A DNA stretch of 64,000 nucleotides from Hyperoodon ampullatus (taxonomy: Eukaryota; Chordata; Mammalia; Artiodactyla; Ziphiidae). Positions 36,514-50,416 of this stretch are shown piece by piece. The translations under genes were made by a program, and so were the position numbers. Numbering within the stretch: position 1 is the stretch's first letter; each line of letters begins with the position of its first letter. The stretch is from positions 930,001-994,000 of the forward strand of contig CATKHW010000549.1 in the NCBI GenBank assembly GCA_949752795.1, written 5' to 3'. Under the pieces are notes generated by a model. It was not told the origin of the DNA and made no database searches. It saw only the letters and a list, made by a program, of their open reading frames with translations.

Positions 36514-38250
36514 GCATAAACATGGCAGCGAGAATCAGCTCAAACCCACTATAAAAAGGAATTTCAAAAACAAAACAAAAAAAATGGGAAATTCTTTACA
36601 ATTCCTTCAGGGTCTATGAGGAAACCTGGAATGACCCTATATACAACGACAGCTGGATGTGGCATAAGGAGGGACACTTGGGACTGAGACGATTCGTGAG
36701 ATTGGGTGAGCAAATGCAGACCCTTTAAAGCAAAAATGCTTGGCAACCATTCCATTAGTCCCGACTCTCCAGGTTGAAGGGAATATTACTACAGTTATAA
36801 CATGTACGGGAAACCTAGAGAACGGACACACTGTGAATACGAAAGGTTTCTAAAACTCAACGAATAGTCCCTATCCTGGTGCTCCAGTTTGACATTCCAT
36901 CTGCTTTACTATCAACCTCCCAACTTGGAGAGACAGCCCCTTTAACCTCCTGGTTCGCACAGGTTGCCAATTTGGCAGAAGATGAAAGGGAAGAGGGAGA
37001 ACTAATGAGAGAGTAGCTGTGAGGCATTTAGACGGGCACATATCACTGTAATTTCCCGGCAGGAAGAAGAATTAACCAAAGTCTCAGCCACCCACGGGGA
37101 ACCAGTATAGGTCCTGAACCAAAATTTTGGACTTGCGGTCAGCTCACCAAAAACGAGTTGAAAAATGGAGCTCAGGGGCTCAGCAATTTACAAACTGGCC
37201 GAGTAATAAAGGACAACTATCGTCCAAAAATCTGTTGTGGGAAGGCAACGAGCTGGACTGGAAAGCGAGGCAGAATAGCAGGAAACAGATTTCAAAGGTA
37301 AGTTGTAATCACCTTTAAAGCACAAGAAGAGGGGCACAACTTCGATAATGATGCACTTGGCCAAAAAGGGCGTATGCGTTTTCTCCTGAATATATTCAGG
37401 AGAAAACACATACGCCCTTTTTGGCCAAGCAAGCAAGCGGGCAATGCAAATCTTCACTACAAAGAAGTATCACTTCCCACTGGTCAAACGGGACATCCAC
37501 AAAATGTGTAAAAAGCAGAAAGGCAAGACAGGCCCTGGAGAACAGTGAGCCTTGTTATGCTGATGGGTGGGATGTAAATTGCCAACTGCCTCTCTGGAGG
37601 AGTGCATTGTGTTCCCTAAAACAAATAAACAACAGAGTTACAGAGCCAAGGGCACTTCCAGTCTAGGGAATATACCTTGGGAAAACTGAAAATCAATAAG
37701 ACAGAGCCACCCCAAAATTTAGGGCTGCACTGCTTACAAGGACCTCAACTGGGGTACACCTTAAATATCCCAGGAAATATAAAAATGGTTCAAAAATTGT
37801 GGTACTTACGTACGATGGAATATCCCTCAGCCATGAAATCAATGTCATAAGACCAGTAGCAGCAAAATGGGTGGATTCAGGTACGATGATTCTAAGTTGA
37901 ATAAGTCACAGATTAAAAGAAACTTATCATAAGATATCACTTATGAAGATCCTGTAAACATGGCTACACTTGAACTGAGTTAGGAAAGAGAACAGTGTCT
38001 CGCATTTAGAAAACACTCTTATGCCTGCTTAAGGGGGAAGGAGAGGTGGGGTGATGCATAAAACCAGAGTTTGATATAAGCACAGGTACCGTTCCAAAAA
38101 CCAACTATGGTATAAACAAGACCTACACCTTCCTCAGTGAAAGGGACTCAAAACCCCATATTTCCCGCAGAGGAATATATCTGACTAGTAAGAATCTTAA
38201 AACCTATGTATTGATATGTCTCCGTAAGGGAATCAAGTGTGTCTAGACTG
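36514..38250 (+). repeat. Satellite monomer 22 (1,737 bp)
   Basis: The palindrome at 37,356-37,429 has one mismatch (AAAACACATACG). A deletion of about three bases lies near 37,295 (TTTCAAAGGTAAG). One A is missing near 37,796, as in monomer 4. It is among the more diverged units by eye. Confidence 0.92.
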
Positions 38251-39988
38251 GCATAAACAAGGCAGCGAGAATCAGCTCAAACCCACTATAAAAAGGAATT
38301 TCAAAAACAAAACAATAAAACTGGGAAATTCTTTAAAATTCCTTCAGGGTCTCTGATGAAACCTGGAATGACCCTATCTACAACGACAGCTGGATGTGGC
38401 ATAAGGCTGGACACTTGGGACTGACAGTATTGGTGAGATTGGGTGAGCAAATGCAGACCCTTTAAAGCACAAAGGCCTGGCACCCATTCCATGGGTCCCA
38501 ACTCTCCTGGTTTAAGGGAATGTTACTACAGCTATAACATGTACGGGAAACCTAGAGAACGGACACACTGTGAATACGAAAGGTTTCTAAAACTCAACGA
38601 ATAGTCCCTCTCCTGGTGCTCCGGTTTGACTTTCCATCTGCTTTACTATCAACCTCCCAACTTGGAGAGACAGCCCCTTTAACCTCCTGGTTCGCACAGG
38701 TTGCCAATTTGGCAGAGGATGAAAGAGAAGAGGGAGAACCAATGAGAGAGTAGCTGTTAGGCATTTGGACGTGCACATATCACTGTAATTTCCCGGCAGG
38801 AAGGAGAATTAACCAAAGTCTCAGCCCCCCACCAGGAACCAGCATAGGTCCTGAACCAAAATTTTGGACTTGCGGTCAGCTCACAAAAAACGAGTTGAAA
38901 AATGGAGCTCAGGGGCACAGCAATTCACAAACTGGCCGAGTAATAAAGGACAACTATCGTCCAAAAATCTGTTGAGGGAAGGCAACGAGGCGGACTTGAA
39001 AGCGAGGCAGAATAGCAGGAAACAGATTTCAAGAGGTACGTTGGAATCGCCTTTAAAGCACAGGAAGAGGGGCACAACTTCGACAATGATGCACTTGGCC
39101 AAAAAGGGCGTATGCGTTTTCTCCTGAATATATTCAGGAGAAAACGCATACGCCCTTTTTGGCCAAGCAAGCAAGCGGGCAATACAAATCTGCACTACAA
39201 AGACGTATCACTTCCCACCGGTAAAAAGGACATCCACAAAATGTGTAAAATCCAGAAAGGCAAGACAGGCCCTGGAGAACAGGGAGCCTTGTTATGCTGA
39301 TGGGCGGGATGTAAATTGCCAACTGCCTCTCTGGAGGAGTGCATTGTGTTCCCTAAAACAAGTAAACAACAGAGCTACAGAGCCAAGGGCACTTCCAGTC
39401 TAGGGAATATTCCTTGGGAAAACTGAAAATCAATAAGACAGAGCCACCCCAAAATTTGGGGCTGCACTGTTTACAGGGACCTCAACTTGGGTACACCTTA
39501 AATATCCCAGGAAATATAAAAATGGTTCAAAAAATTGTGGTATTTACGTACGATGGAATATCCCTCAGCCATGAAATCAATGTCATAAGACCAGTAGCAG
39601 CAAAATGGGTGGATTCAGGTACGATGATTCTAAGTGAAATAAGTCACAGAGAAAAAGAAACTTATCATAAGATATCACTTATGAAGATCCTGTACACATG
39701 GCTACCCTTGAACTGAGTTAGGAAAGAGAACAGTGTCTGACATTTAGAAAACACTCTTATGCCTGCTTAAGGGGGAAGGAGTGGTGGGGTGATGCATAAA
39801 ACCAGAGTTTGATATAAGCACAGGTACCGTTCCAAAAACCAACTATGGAATAGACAAGACCTACACCTTCCTCAGTGAAAGGGACTCAAAACCCCATATT
39901 TCCCGCAGAGGAATATATCTGACTAGTAAGAATCTTAAAACCTATGTATTGATATGACTCCGTAAGGGAATCAAGTGTGTCTAGACTG
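38251..39988 (+). repeat. Satellite monomer 23 (1,738 bp)
   Basis: The palindrome at 39,094-39,167 is perfect. The ORF2 remnant stop TGTAAACATGG is changed to TGTACACATGG near 39,691, extending that frame by seven codons. The same change occurs in monomers 26 and 31. Confidence 0.92.
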
Positions 39989-41726
39989 GCATAAACATGG
40001 CAGCGAGAATCAGCTCAAACCCACTATAAAAAGGAATTTCAAAAACAAAACAAAAAAACTAGGAAATTCTTTTCAATTCCTTCAGGGTCTCTGATGAAAC
40101 CTGGAATGACCCTATCTACAATGACAGCTGGATGTGGCATAAGGCTGGACACTTGGGACTGAGAGAATTGGTGAGATTGGGTGAGCAAATGCAGACCCTT
40201 TAAAGCAATAATGCATGGCACCCATTCCATGGGTCCCAACTCTCCAGGTTGAAGGAATATTACTACAGTTATAACATGTACGGCAAACCTAGAGAACGGA
40301 CACACTGTGAATACGAAAGGTTTCTAAAACTCAACGAATAGTCCCTCTCCTGGTGCTCCGGTTTGACTTTCCATCTGCTTTACTATCAACCTCCCAACTT
40401 GGAGAGACTGCCCCTTTAACCTCCTGGTTTGCACAGGTTGCCAATTTGGCAGAGGATGAAAGGGAAGAAGGAGAACCAATGAGAGAGTAGCTATTAGGCA
40501 TTTGGTCGGGCACATATCACTGTAATTTCCCGGCAGGAAGAAGAATTAACCAAAGTCTAAGCCCCCCACCGGGAACCAGCATAGGTCCTGAACCAAAATT
40601 TCGGACTTGCGGTCAGCTCACCAAAAACGAGTTGAAAAATGGAGCTCAGGGGCACAGCAATTCACAAACTGGCCGAGTAATAAAGGACAACTATCGTCCA
40701 AAAATCTGTTGAGGGAAGGCAACGAGGCGGACTTGAAAGCGAGGCAGAATCGCAGGAAACAGATTTCAAGAGGTACGTTGGAATCACCTTTAAAGCACAG
40801 GAAGAGGGGCACAACTTCGACAATGATGCACTTGGCCAAAAAGTGCGTATGTGTTTTCCCCTGAATATATTCAGGAGAAAACGCATACGCCCTTTTTGCC
40901 CAAGCAAGCAAGCGGGCAATGCAAATCTGCACTACAAAGAAGTATCACTTCCCACCGGTCAAAAGGGACATCCACAAAATGTGTAAAAACCAGAAAGGGA
41001 AGACAGGCCACGGAGAAGAGGGAGCCTTGTTATGCTGATGGGCGGCATGTAAATTGCCAACTGCCTCTCTGGAGGAGTGCATTGTGTTCACTAAAACAAG
41101 TAAAGAACAGAGCTACAGAGCCAAGGGCACTTCCAGTCTAGGGAATATACCTGGGGAAAATTGAAAATAAATAAGGCAGAGCCACCCAAAAATTTAGGGC
41201 TGCACTGCTTACAAGGACGTCAAATTGGGTACACTTTAAATATCCCAGGAAATATAAAAATGGTTCAAAAAATTGTGGTACTTATGTACGATGGAATATC
41301 CCTCAGCCATGAAGTCAATGTCATAAGACCAGTAGCAGCAAAATGGGTGGATTCAGGTACGATGATTCTAAGTGAAATAAGTCACACAGAAAAAGAAATT
41401 TAGCATAAGATATCACTTATGAAGATCCTGTAAACATGGCTACACTTGAACTGAGTTAGGAAAGAGAATAGTGTCTCACATTTAGAAAACACTCTTATGC
41501 CTGCTTAAGGGGGAAGGAGAGGTGGGGTGATGCATAAAACCAGAGTTTGATATAAACACAGGTACCGTTCCAAAAACCAACTATGGAATAGACAAGACCT
41601 ACACCTTCCTCAGTGAAAGGGACTCAAAACCCCATATTTCCCGCAGAGGAATATATCTGACTAGTAAGAATCTTAAAACCTATGTATTGATATGTCTCCG
41701 TAAGGGAATCAAGTGTGTCTAGACTG
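39989..41726 (+). repeat. Satellite monomer 24 (1,738 bp)
   Basis: The palindrome at 40,831-40,904 has four mismatches. GTGTTTTCCCC in the left arm is shared with monomer 3. A TAG (GAAATTTAGCATAAG, near 41,401) ends the ORF2 remnant frame early. Confidence 0.92.
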
Positions 41727-43465
41727 GCATAAACATGGCAGCGAGAATCAGCTCAAACACAATATAAAAAGGAATTTCAAAAACGAAACAAAAAAACTGG
41801 GAAATTCTTTACAATTCCTTCAGGGTCTCTGATGAAACCTGGAATGACATTTTTTACAACGACAGCTGGATGTGGCATAAGGAAGGACACTTGGGACTGA
41901 GACGATTTGTGAGATTGGGTGAGCAAATGCAGACCCTTTAAAGCACAAATGCCTGGCACCCATTCCATGGGTACCAACTCTCCAGGTTGAAGGGAATATT
42001 ACTACAGCTATAACATGTACGGGAAACCTAGAGAGCGGACACACTGTGAATACGAAAGGTTTCTAAAACTCAACGAATAGTCCCTCTCCTGGTGCTCCGG
42101 TTTGACTTTCCATCTGCTTTACTCTCAACCTCCCAACTTGGAGAGACAGCCCCTTTAACCTCCTGGTTCGCACAGGTTTCCAAATTGGCAGAGGATGAAA
42201 GGGAAGAGGGAGAACCAATGAGGGAGTAGCTGTAAGGCATTTGGACGGCAACATATCACTGTAATTTCCCGGCAGGAAGAAGAATTAACCAAAGTCTCAG
42301 CCACCCACCGGGAACCAGTATAGGTCCTGAACCAAAATTTTGGTCTTGCGGTCAGCTCACCAAAAACGAGTTGAAAAATGGAGCTCAGGGGCACAGCAAT
42401 TCGCAAACTGGCCGAGTAATAAAGGACAACTATCGTCCAAAAATCTGTTGAGGGAAGGCAACGAGGCGGACTTCAAAGCGAGGAAGAATAGCAGGAAAGA
42501 CATTTCAAGAGGTACGTTGGAATCGCCTTTAAAGCACAGGAAGAGGGGCACAACTTCGACAATGATGCACTTGCCCAAAAAGGCTGTATGCGTTTTCTCC
42601 TGAATATATTCAGGAGAAAACGCATACGCCCTTTTTGGCCAAGCAAGCAAGCGGGCAATGCAAATCTGCACTACAAAGAAGTATCACTTCCCACCGGTCA
42701 AAAGGGACATCCACAAAATGTGTAAAAACCAGAAAGGCAAGACTGGCCCTGGAGAACATGGAGCCTCTTTATGCTGATGGGCGGGATGTAAATTGCCAAC
42801 TGCCTCTCTGGAGGAGTGCATTGTGTTCCCTAAAACAAGTAAAGAACAGAGCTACAGAGCCAAGGGCACTTCCAGTCTAGGGAATATTCCTTGGGAAAGC
42901 TGAAAATCAATAAGTCAGAACCACCCCAAAATATAGGGCTGCACTGCTTACAAGGACCACAAATTGGATACACCTTAAATATCCCAGGAAATATAAAAAT
43001 GGTTCAAAAAATTGTGGTACTTATGTACGATGGAATATCCCTCAGCCATGAAATCAATGTCATAAGACCAGTAGCAGCAAAATGGGTGGATTCAGGTACG
43101 CTGATTCTAAGTGAAATAAGTCACACAGAAAAAGAAACTTATCATAAGATATCAATTATGAAGATCCTGTAAACATGGCTACATTTGAACTGAGTTAGGA
43201 AAGAGCACAGTGTCTCACATTTAGAAAAAACGCTTATGCCTGCTTAAGGGGGAAGGAGAGGTGGGGTGATGCATAAAACCAGAGTTTGATAAAAGCACAG
43301 GTACCGTTCCAAAAACCAACTATGGAATAGACAAGACCTACACCTTCCTCAGTGAAAGGGACTCAAAACCCCATATTTCCCGCAGAGGAATATATCTGAC
43401 TAGTAAGAATCTTAAAACCTATGTATTGATATGTCTCCGTAAGGGAATCAAGTGTGTCTAGACTG
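41727..43465 (+). repeat. Satellite monomer 25 (1,739 bp)
   Basis: The palindrome at 42,570-42,643 has three mismatches. The left arm reads AAGGCTGTATGCG with an unchanged right arm. Before about 42,036 it resembles monomers 29 and 33. From about 42,037 it matches monomer 30 at an 8,690-bp offset. Confidence 0.92.
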
Positions 43466-45204
43466 GCATAAACATGGCAGCGAGAATCAGCTCAAACCCA
43501 CTATAAAAAGGAATTTCAAAAACAAAACAAAAAAACTGGGAATTTCTTCAAAATTCCTTCAGGGTCTCTGATGAAACCTGGAATGACCATATCTACAACG
43601 ACAGCTAGATGTGGCATAAGGAGGGACACTTGGGACTGAGACGATTGGTGAGATTGGGTGAGGAACTGCAGACCCTTTAAAGAACAAATGCCTGGCAACC
43701 ATTCCATCGGTCCCAACTCTCCAGGTTGAAGGGAATATTACTACAGATATAACATGTACGGGAAACCTAGAGAACGGACACACTGTGAATACGAAAGGTT
43801 TCTAAAACTCAACGAATAGTCCCTCTCCTGGTGCTCCGGTTTGACTTTTCATCTGCTTTACTATCAACCTCCCATCTTGGAGAGACAGCCCCTTTAACCT
43901 CCTGGTTCACACAGGTTGCCAATTTGGCAGAGGATGAAAGGGAAGAGGGAGAACCAATGAGAGAGTAGCTGTTAGGCATTTGGACGGGCACATATCACTG
44001 TAATTTCCCGGCAGGAAGAAGAATTAACCAAAGTCTCAGCAACCCACCGGGAACCAGTGTAGGTCCTGAACCAAAATTTCGGACTTGCGGTCAGCTCACC
44101 AAAAACGAGTTGAAAAACGGAGCTCAGGGGCACAGCAATTCACAAACTGGCCGAGTAATAAAGGACAACTATCGTCCAAAAATCTGTTGAGGGAAGGCAA
44201 CGAGGCGGACTTGAATGCGAGGCAGAATAGCAGGAAACATATTTCAAGAGGTACGTTGGAATCGCCTTTAAAGCACAGGAAGAGGGGCACAACTTCGACA
44301 ATGATGCACTTGGCCAAAAAGGTTGTATGGGTTTTCTCCAGAATATATTCAGGAAAAAACGCATACGCCCTTTTTGGCCAAGCAAGCAAACGGGCAATGC
44401 AAATCTGCACTACAAAGAAGTATCACTTCCCACCGGTCAAAAGGGACATCCACAAAATGTGTAAAAACCAGAAAGGCAAGACAGGCCCTGGAGAACAGGG
44501 AGCCTTGTTATGCTGATGGGCGGGATGTAAATTGCCAACTGCCTCTCTGGAGGAGTGCATTGTGTTCCCTAAAACAAGTAAAGAACACAGCTACAGAGCC
44601 AAGGGCACTTCCAGTCTAGGGAATATACCTTGGGAAAACTGAAAATCAATGAGATAGAGCCACCCCAAAATTTAGCGCTGCACTGCTTACAAGGACCTCA
44701 ACTTGGATACACCTTAAGTATCCCAGGAAATATAAAAATGCTTCAAAAAATTGTGGTACTTTCATACGATGGAATATCCCTCAGCCATGAAATCAATGTC
44801 ATAAGAGCAGTAGCAGCAAAATGGGTGGATTCAGGTACGATGATTCTAAGTGAAATAAGTCACACAGAAAAAGAAACTTATCATAAGACATCACTTATGA
44901 AGATCCTGTACACATGGCAACACTTGAACTGAGTTAGGAAAGAGAACAGTGTCTCACATTTAGAAAACACTCTTATGCCTGCTTAAGGGGGAAGGAGAGG
45001 TGGGGTGATGCATAAAACCAGAGTTTGATATAAGCACAGGTACCGTTCCACAAACCAACTATGGAATAGACAAGACCTACACCTTCCTCAGTGAAAGGGA
45101 CTCAAAACCCCATATTTCCCGCAGAGGAATATATCTGACTAGTAAGAAACTTAAAACCTATGTATTGATATGTCTCCGTAAGGGAATCAAGTGTGTCTAG
45201 ACTG
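43466..45204 (+). repeat. Satellite monomer 26 (1,739 bp)
   Basis: The palindrome at 44,309-44,382 has about five mismatches (AAGGTTGTATGGG on the left, AGGAAAAAACGC on the right). It pairs with monomer 31 at an 8,690-bp offset across its whole length, with only scattered differences. Confidence 0.92.
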
Positions 45205-46940
45205 GCATAAACATGGCAGCGAGAATCAGCTCATACCAGTATAAAAAGGAATTTCAAAAACAAAACAAAAATCTGGGAAATTCTTTACAATTCCTTCAGG
45301 GTCTCTGATGAAACCTGGAATGACCCTATGTACAACGACAGCTGGATGTGGCATAAGCCTGGACACTTGGGACTTAGAGGATTGGTGAGATTGGGTGAGC
45401 AAATGCAGACCCTTTAAAGCACAAATGCCTGGCACCCATTCCATGGGTCCCAAATCTCCAGGTTAAAGGGAATATTACTACAGCTATAACATGTACGGGA
45501 AACCTAGAGAACGGACACACTGTGAATACAAAAGGTTTCTAAAACTCAACGAATAGTCCCTCTCCTGGTCCTCCGTTTTGACTTTCCATCTGCTTTACTA
45601 TCAAACTCCCAACTTGGAGAGACATCCCCTTTAACCTCCTGGTTCGCACAGGTTGCCAATTTGGCAGAGGATGAAAGGGAAGAGGGAGAACCAATGAGAG
45701 AATAGCTGTTAGGCATTTGGACGGGCACATATCACTCTAATTTCCTGGCAGGAAGAAGAATTAAGCAAAGTCTCAGCCACTCACCGGGAACCAGTATAAC
45801 TCCTGAACCAAAATTTTGGAATGCGGTCAGCTCACAAAAAACGAGTTGAAAAATGGAGCTCAGGGGCACAGCAATTCACAAACTGGCCGAGTAATAAAGG
45901 ACAACTATCGTCCAAAAATCTGTTGATGGAAGGCAACGAGGCGGACTTGAAAGCGAGGCAGAATAGCAGGAAACAGATTTCAAGAGGTACGTTGGAATCG
46001 CCTTTTAAGCACTGGAAGAGAGGCACAACTTCGACAATGATGCACTTGGCCAAAAAGGGCGTATGCGTTTTCTCCTGAATATATTCAGGAGAAAACACAT
46101 ACGCCCTATTTGGCCAAGCAAGCAAGCGGGAAATGCAAATCTGCACTACAAAGAAGTATCACTTCCCACCATTCAAAAGGGACATCCACAAGATGTGTAA
46201 AAACCAGAAAGGCAAGACAGGCCTTGGAGAACAGGGAGCCTTGTTATGCTGATGGGGGGGATGTTACTTGCCAACTGCCTCTCTGGAGGAGTGCATTGTG
46301 TTCCCTAAAACAAGTAAAGAACAGAGCTACAGAGCCAAGTGCACGTCCAGTCTAGGGAATATACCTTGGGAAAACTGAAAATCATTAATAGAGAGCCACC
46401 CCAAAATTTAGGGCTGCACTGCTTACAAGGACCTCAACTTGGGTACACCTTAAATATCCCAGGAAATATAAAAATGGTTCAAAAAATTGTGGTACTTACG
46501 TACGATGGAATATCCCTCAGCCATGAAATCAATGTCATAAGACAAGTAGCAGCAAAATGGGTGGATTCAGGTACGATGATTCTAAGTGAAATAAGTCACA
46601 CAGAAAAAGAAACTTATCATAAGATACCACTTATGAAGATCCTGTAAACATGGCTACACTTGAACTGAGTTAGGAAAGAGAACAGTGTCTCACATTTAGA
46701 AAACACTCTTATGCCTGCTTAAGGGGGAAGGAGAGGTGGGGTGATGCATAAAAAAAGAGTTTGATATAAGCACAGGTACCGTTCCAAAAACCAACTATGG
46801 AATAGACAAGACCTACACCTTCCTCAGTGAAAGGGACTCAAAACCCCATATTTCCCGCAGAGGAATATATCTGACTAGTAAGAATCTTAAAACCTATGTA
46901 TTGATATGTCTCCATAAGGGAATCAAGTGTGTCTAGACAG
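45205..46940 (+). repeat. Satellite monomer 27 (1,736 bp)
   Basis: The palindrome at 46,045-46,118 has two right-arm mismatches. It matches monomer 32 up to about 46,543 and then diverges. Deletions at CTCATACCAGTATAAAAAGG near 45,230 explain the short length and are shared with monomer 32; monomer 36 has a closely related short form. Confidence 0.92.
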
Positions 46941-48677
46941 GCATAAACATGGCAGCGAGAATCAGCTCAATCCCACTATAAAATGAATTTCAAAAACAGA
47001 ACAAAAAAACTGGGAAATTCTTTACAATTCCTTCAGGGTCTCTGATGAAAGCTGGAATGACCCTATCTACAACGACAGCTGGATGTGGCATAAGGAGGGA
47101 CACTTGGGACTGAGACGATTGGTGAGATTGGGTGAGAAAATGCAGACCCTTTAAAGCAATAATGCATGGCACCCATTCCATGGGTCCGAACTCTCCAGGT
47201 TGAAGGGAATATTACTACAGCTATAACATGTGCGGGAAACCTAGAGAACGGACACACTGTGAATACGAAAGGTTTCTAAAACTCAACGAATAGTCCCTCT
47301 CCTGGTGCTCCGGTTTGACTTTCCATCTGCTTTACTATCAACCTCCCAACTTGGAGAGACAGGCCCTTTAACCTCCTGGTTCGCACAGGTTGCCAATTTG
47401 GCAGAGGATGAAAGGGAAGAGGGAGAACCAATGAGAGAGTAGCTATTAGGCATTTGGACGGGCACATATCACTGTAATTTCCCGGCAGGAAGAGGAATTA
47501 ACCAAAGTCTCAGCCCCCCACCGGGAACCAGCATAGGTCTTGAACCAAAATTTCGGACTTGCGGTCAGCTCACCAAAAACGAGTTGAAAAATGGAGCTCA
47601 GGGGCACAGCAATTCACAAACAGGCCGAGTAATAAAGGAAAACTATCGTCCAAAAATCTGTTGAGGGAAGGCAACGAGGCAGACTTGAAAGCGAGGCAGA
47701 ATAGCAGGAAACAGATTTCAAGAGGTACGTTGGAATCGCCTTTAAAGCACAGGAAGAGGGGCACAACTTCGACAATGATGCACTTGGCCAAAAAGGGCGT
47801 ATGCGTTTTCTCCTGAATATATTCAGGAGAAAACGCATACGCCCTTTTTGGCCAAGCAATCAAGCGGGCAATGCAAATCTGCACTACAAAGAAGTATGAC
47901 TTCCCACTGGTCAAAAGGGACATCCACAAAATGTGTAAAAACCAGAAAGGCAAGACAGGCCCTGGAGAACAGGCAGCCTTGTTATGCTGATGGGCGGCAT
48001 GTAAATTGCCAACTGCCTCTCCTGAGGAGTGCATTGTGTTTCCTAAAACAAGTAAACAACAGAGCTACAGAGCCAAGGTCACTTCCAGTCTAGGGAATAT
48101 ACCTTGGGAAAACTGAAAATCAATAAGACAGAGCCACCCCAAAATTTAGGGCTGCACTGCTTACAAGGACCTCAACTTGGGTACTCCTTAAATATCCCAG
48201 GAAATATAAAAATGTTTCAAAAAATTGTGGTACTTGCGTACGATGGAATATCCCTCAGCCATGAAATCAATGTCATAAGACCAGTAGCAGCAAAATGGCT
48301 GGATTCAGGTACGATGATTCTAAGTGAAATAAGTCACACAGAAAAAGAATCTTATCATAAGATATCACTTATGAAGATCCTGTAAACAAGGCTACACTTG
48401 AACTGAGTTAGGAAAGAGAACAGTGTCTCACATTTAGAAAACACTCTTATGCCTGCTTAAGGGGGAAGGAGAGGTGGGGTGATGCATAAAACCAGAGTTT
48501 GATATAAGCACAGGTACCATTCCAAAAACCAACTATGGAATAGACAAACCTACACCTTCCTCAGTGAAAGGGACTCAAAAACCCATATTTTCCGCAGAGG
48601 AATATATCTGACTAGTAAGAATCTTAAAACCTATGTATTGATATGTCTCCGTAAGGGAATCAAGTGTGTCTAGACTG
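46941..48677 (+). repeat. Satellite monomer 28 (1,737 bp)
   Basis: The palindrome at 47,783-47,856 is perfect. The last ~390 bp (from about 48,290: AAATGGCTGG, GAATCTTATC, AGACAAACC) are shared with the end of monomer 32 at an offset of about 6,950 bp. Confidence 0.92.
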
Positions 48678-50416
48678 GCATAAACATGGCAGCGAGAATC
48701 AGCTCAAACCACATATAAAAAGGAATTTCAAAAACAAAACAAAAAAACTGGGAAATTCTTTACAATTCCTTCAGGGTCTCTGATGAAACCTGGAATGACC
48801 TTTTCTACAACGACAGCTGGATGTGGCATAAGGAAGGACACTTGGGATTGAGACGATTTGTGAGATTGGGTGAGCAAATGCAGACCCTTTAAAGCACAAA
48901 TGCCTGGCACCCATTCCATGGGTACCAACTCCCCAGGTTGAAGGGAATATTACTACAGCTATAATATGTACGGGAAACCTAGAGAACGGACACACTGTGA
49001 ATACGAAAGGTTTCTAAAACTCAACGAATAGTCCCTCTCCTGGTGCTCCGGTTTGACCTTCCATCTGCTTTACTATCAACCTCCCAACTTGGAGAGACAG
49101 CCCCTTTAACCTCCTGGTTCGCACAGGTTGCCAATTTGGCAGAGGATGAAAGGGAAGAGGGAGAACCAATGAGAGAGTAGCTATTAGGCATTTGGACGGG
49201 CACATATCACTGTAATTTCCCGGCAGGAAAAGGAATTAACCAAAGTCTCAGCCCCCCACCGGGAACCAGCATAGGTCCTGAACCAAAATTTCGGACTTGC
49301 GGTCAGCTCACCAAAAACGAGTTGAAAAATGGAGCTCAGGGGCACAGCAATTCACAAACTGGCCGAGTAATAAAGGACAACTATCGTCCAAAAATCTGTT
49401 GAGGGAAGGCAACGAGGCGGACTTGAAAGCGAGGCAGAATAGCAGGAAACAGATTTCAAGAGGTACGTTGGAATCGCCTTTAAAGAACAGGAAGAGGGGC
49501 ACAACTTCGACAATGATGCACTTGCCCAAAAAGGGCGTATGCGTTTTCTCCTGAATATATTCAGGAGAAAACGCATACGCCCTTTTTGGCCAAGCAAGCA
49601 AGCGGGCAATGCAAATCTGCATTACAAAGAAGTATCACTTCCCACCGGTCAAAAGGGACTTCCACAAAATGTGTAAAAACCAGAAAGGCAAGACAGGCCC
49701 TGGAGAACAGGCAGCCTTGTTATGCTGATGGCCGGCATGTAAATTGCCAACTGCCTCTCTGGAGGAGTGCATTGTGTTTCCTAAAACAATTAAACAACAG
49801 AGCTATAGAGCCAAGGGCACTTCCAGTCTAGGGAATATACCTTGGGAAAACTGAAAATCACTAAGACAGAGCCACCCCAAAATTTAGGGCTGCACTGCTT
49901 ACAAGGACCTCAACTTGGGTACACCTTAAATATCCCAGGAAATATAAAAATGGTTCAAACAATTGTGGTACTTACGTACGATGGAATATCCCTCAGCCAT
50001 GAAGTCAATGTCATAAGACCAGTAGCAGCAAAATGGGTAGATTCAGGTACGATGATTCTAAGTGAAATAAGTCACACAGAAAAAGAAACTTATCATAAGA
50101 TATCACTTATGAAGATCCTGTAAACATGGCTACACTTGAACTGAGTTAGGAAAGAGAACAGTGTCTCACATTTAGAAAACACTCTTATGCCTGCTTAAGG
50201 GGGAAGGAGAGGTGGTGTGATGCATAAAACCAGAGTTTGATATAAGCACAGGTACCGTTCCAAAAACCAACTATGGTATAAACAAGACCTACACCTTCCT
50301 CAGTGAAAGGGACTCAAAACCCCATATTTCCCGCAGAGGAATATATCTGACTAGTAAGAATCTTAAAACCTATGTATTGATATGTCTCCGTAAGGGAATC
50401 AAGTGTGTCTAGACAG
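48678..50416 (+). repeat. Satellite monomer 29 (1,739 bp)
   Basis: The palindrome at 49,521-49,594 has one mismatch (TTGCCCAAAA). It pairs with monomer 33 across its length at an offset of about 6,952 bp (ACCTTTTCTACAACG, GGCAGGAAAAGG, ATCACTAAGAC). Confidence 0.92.
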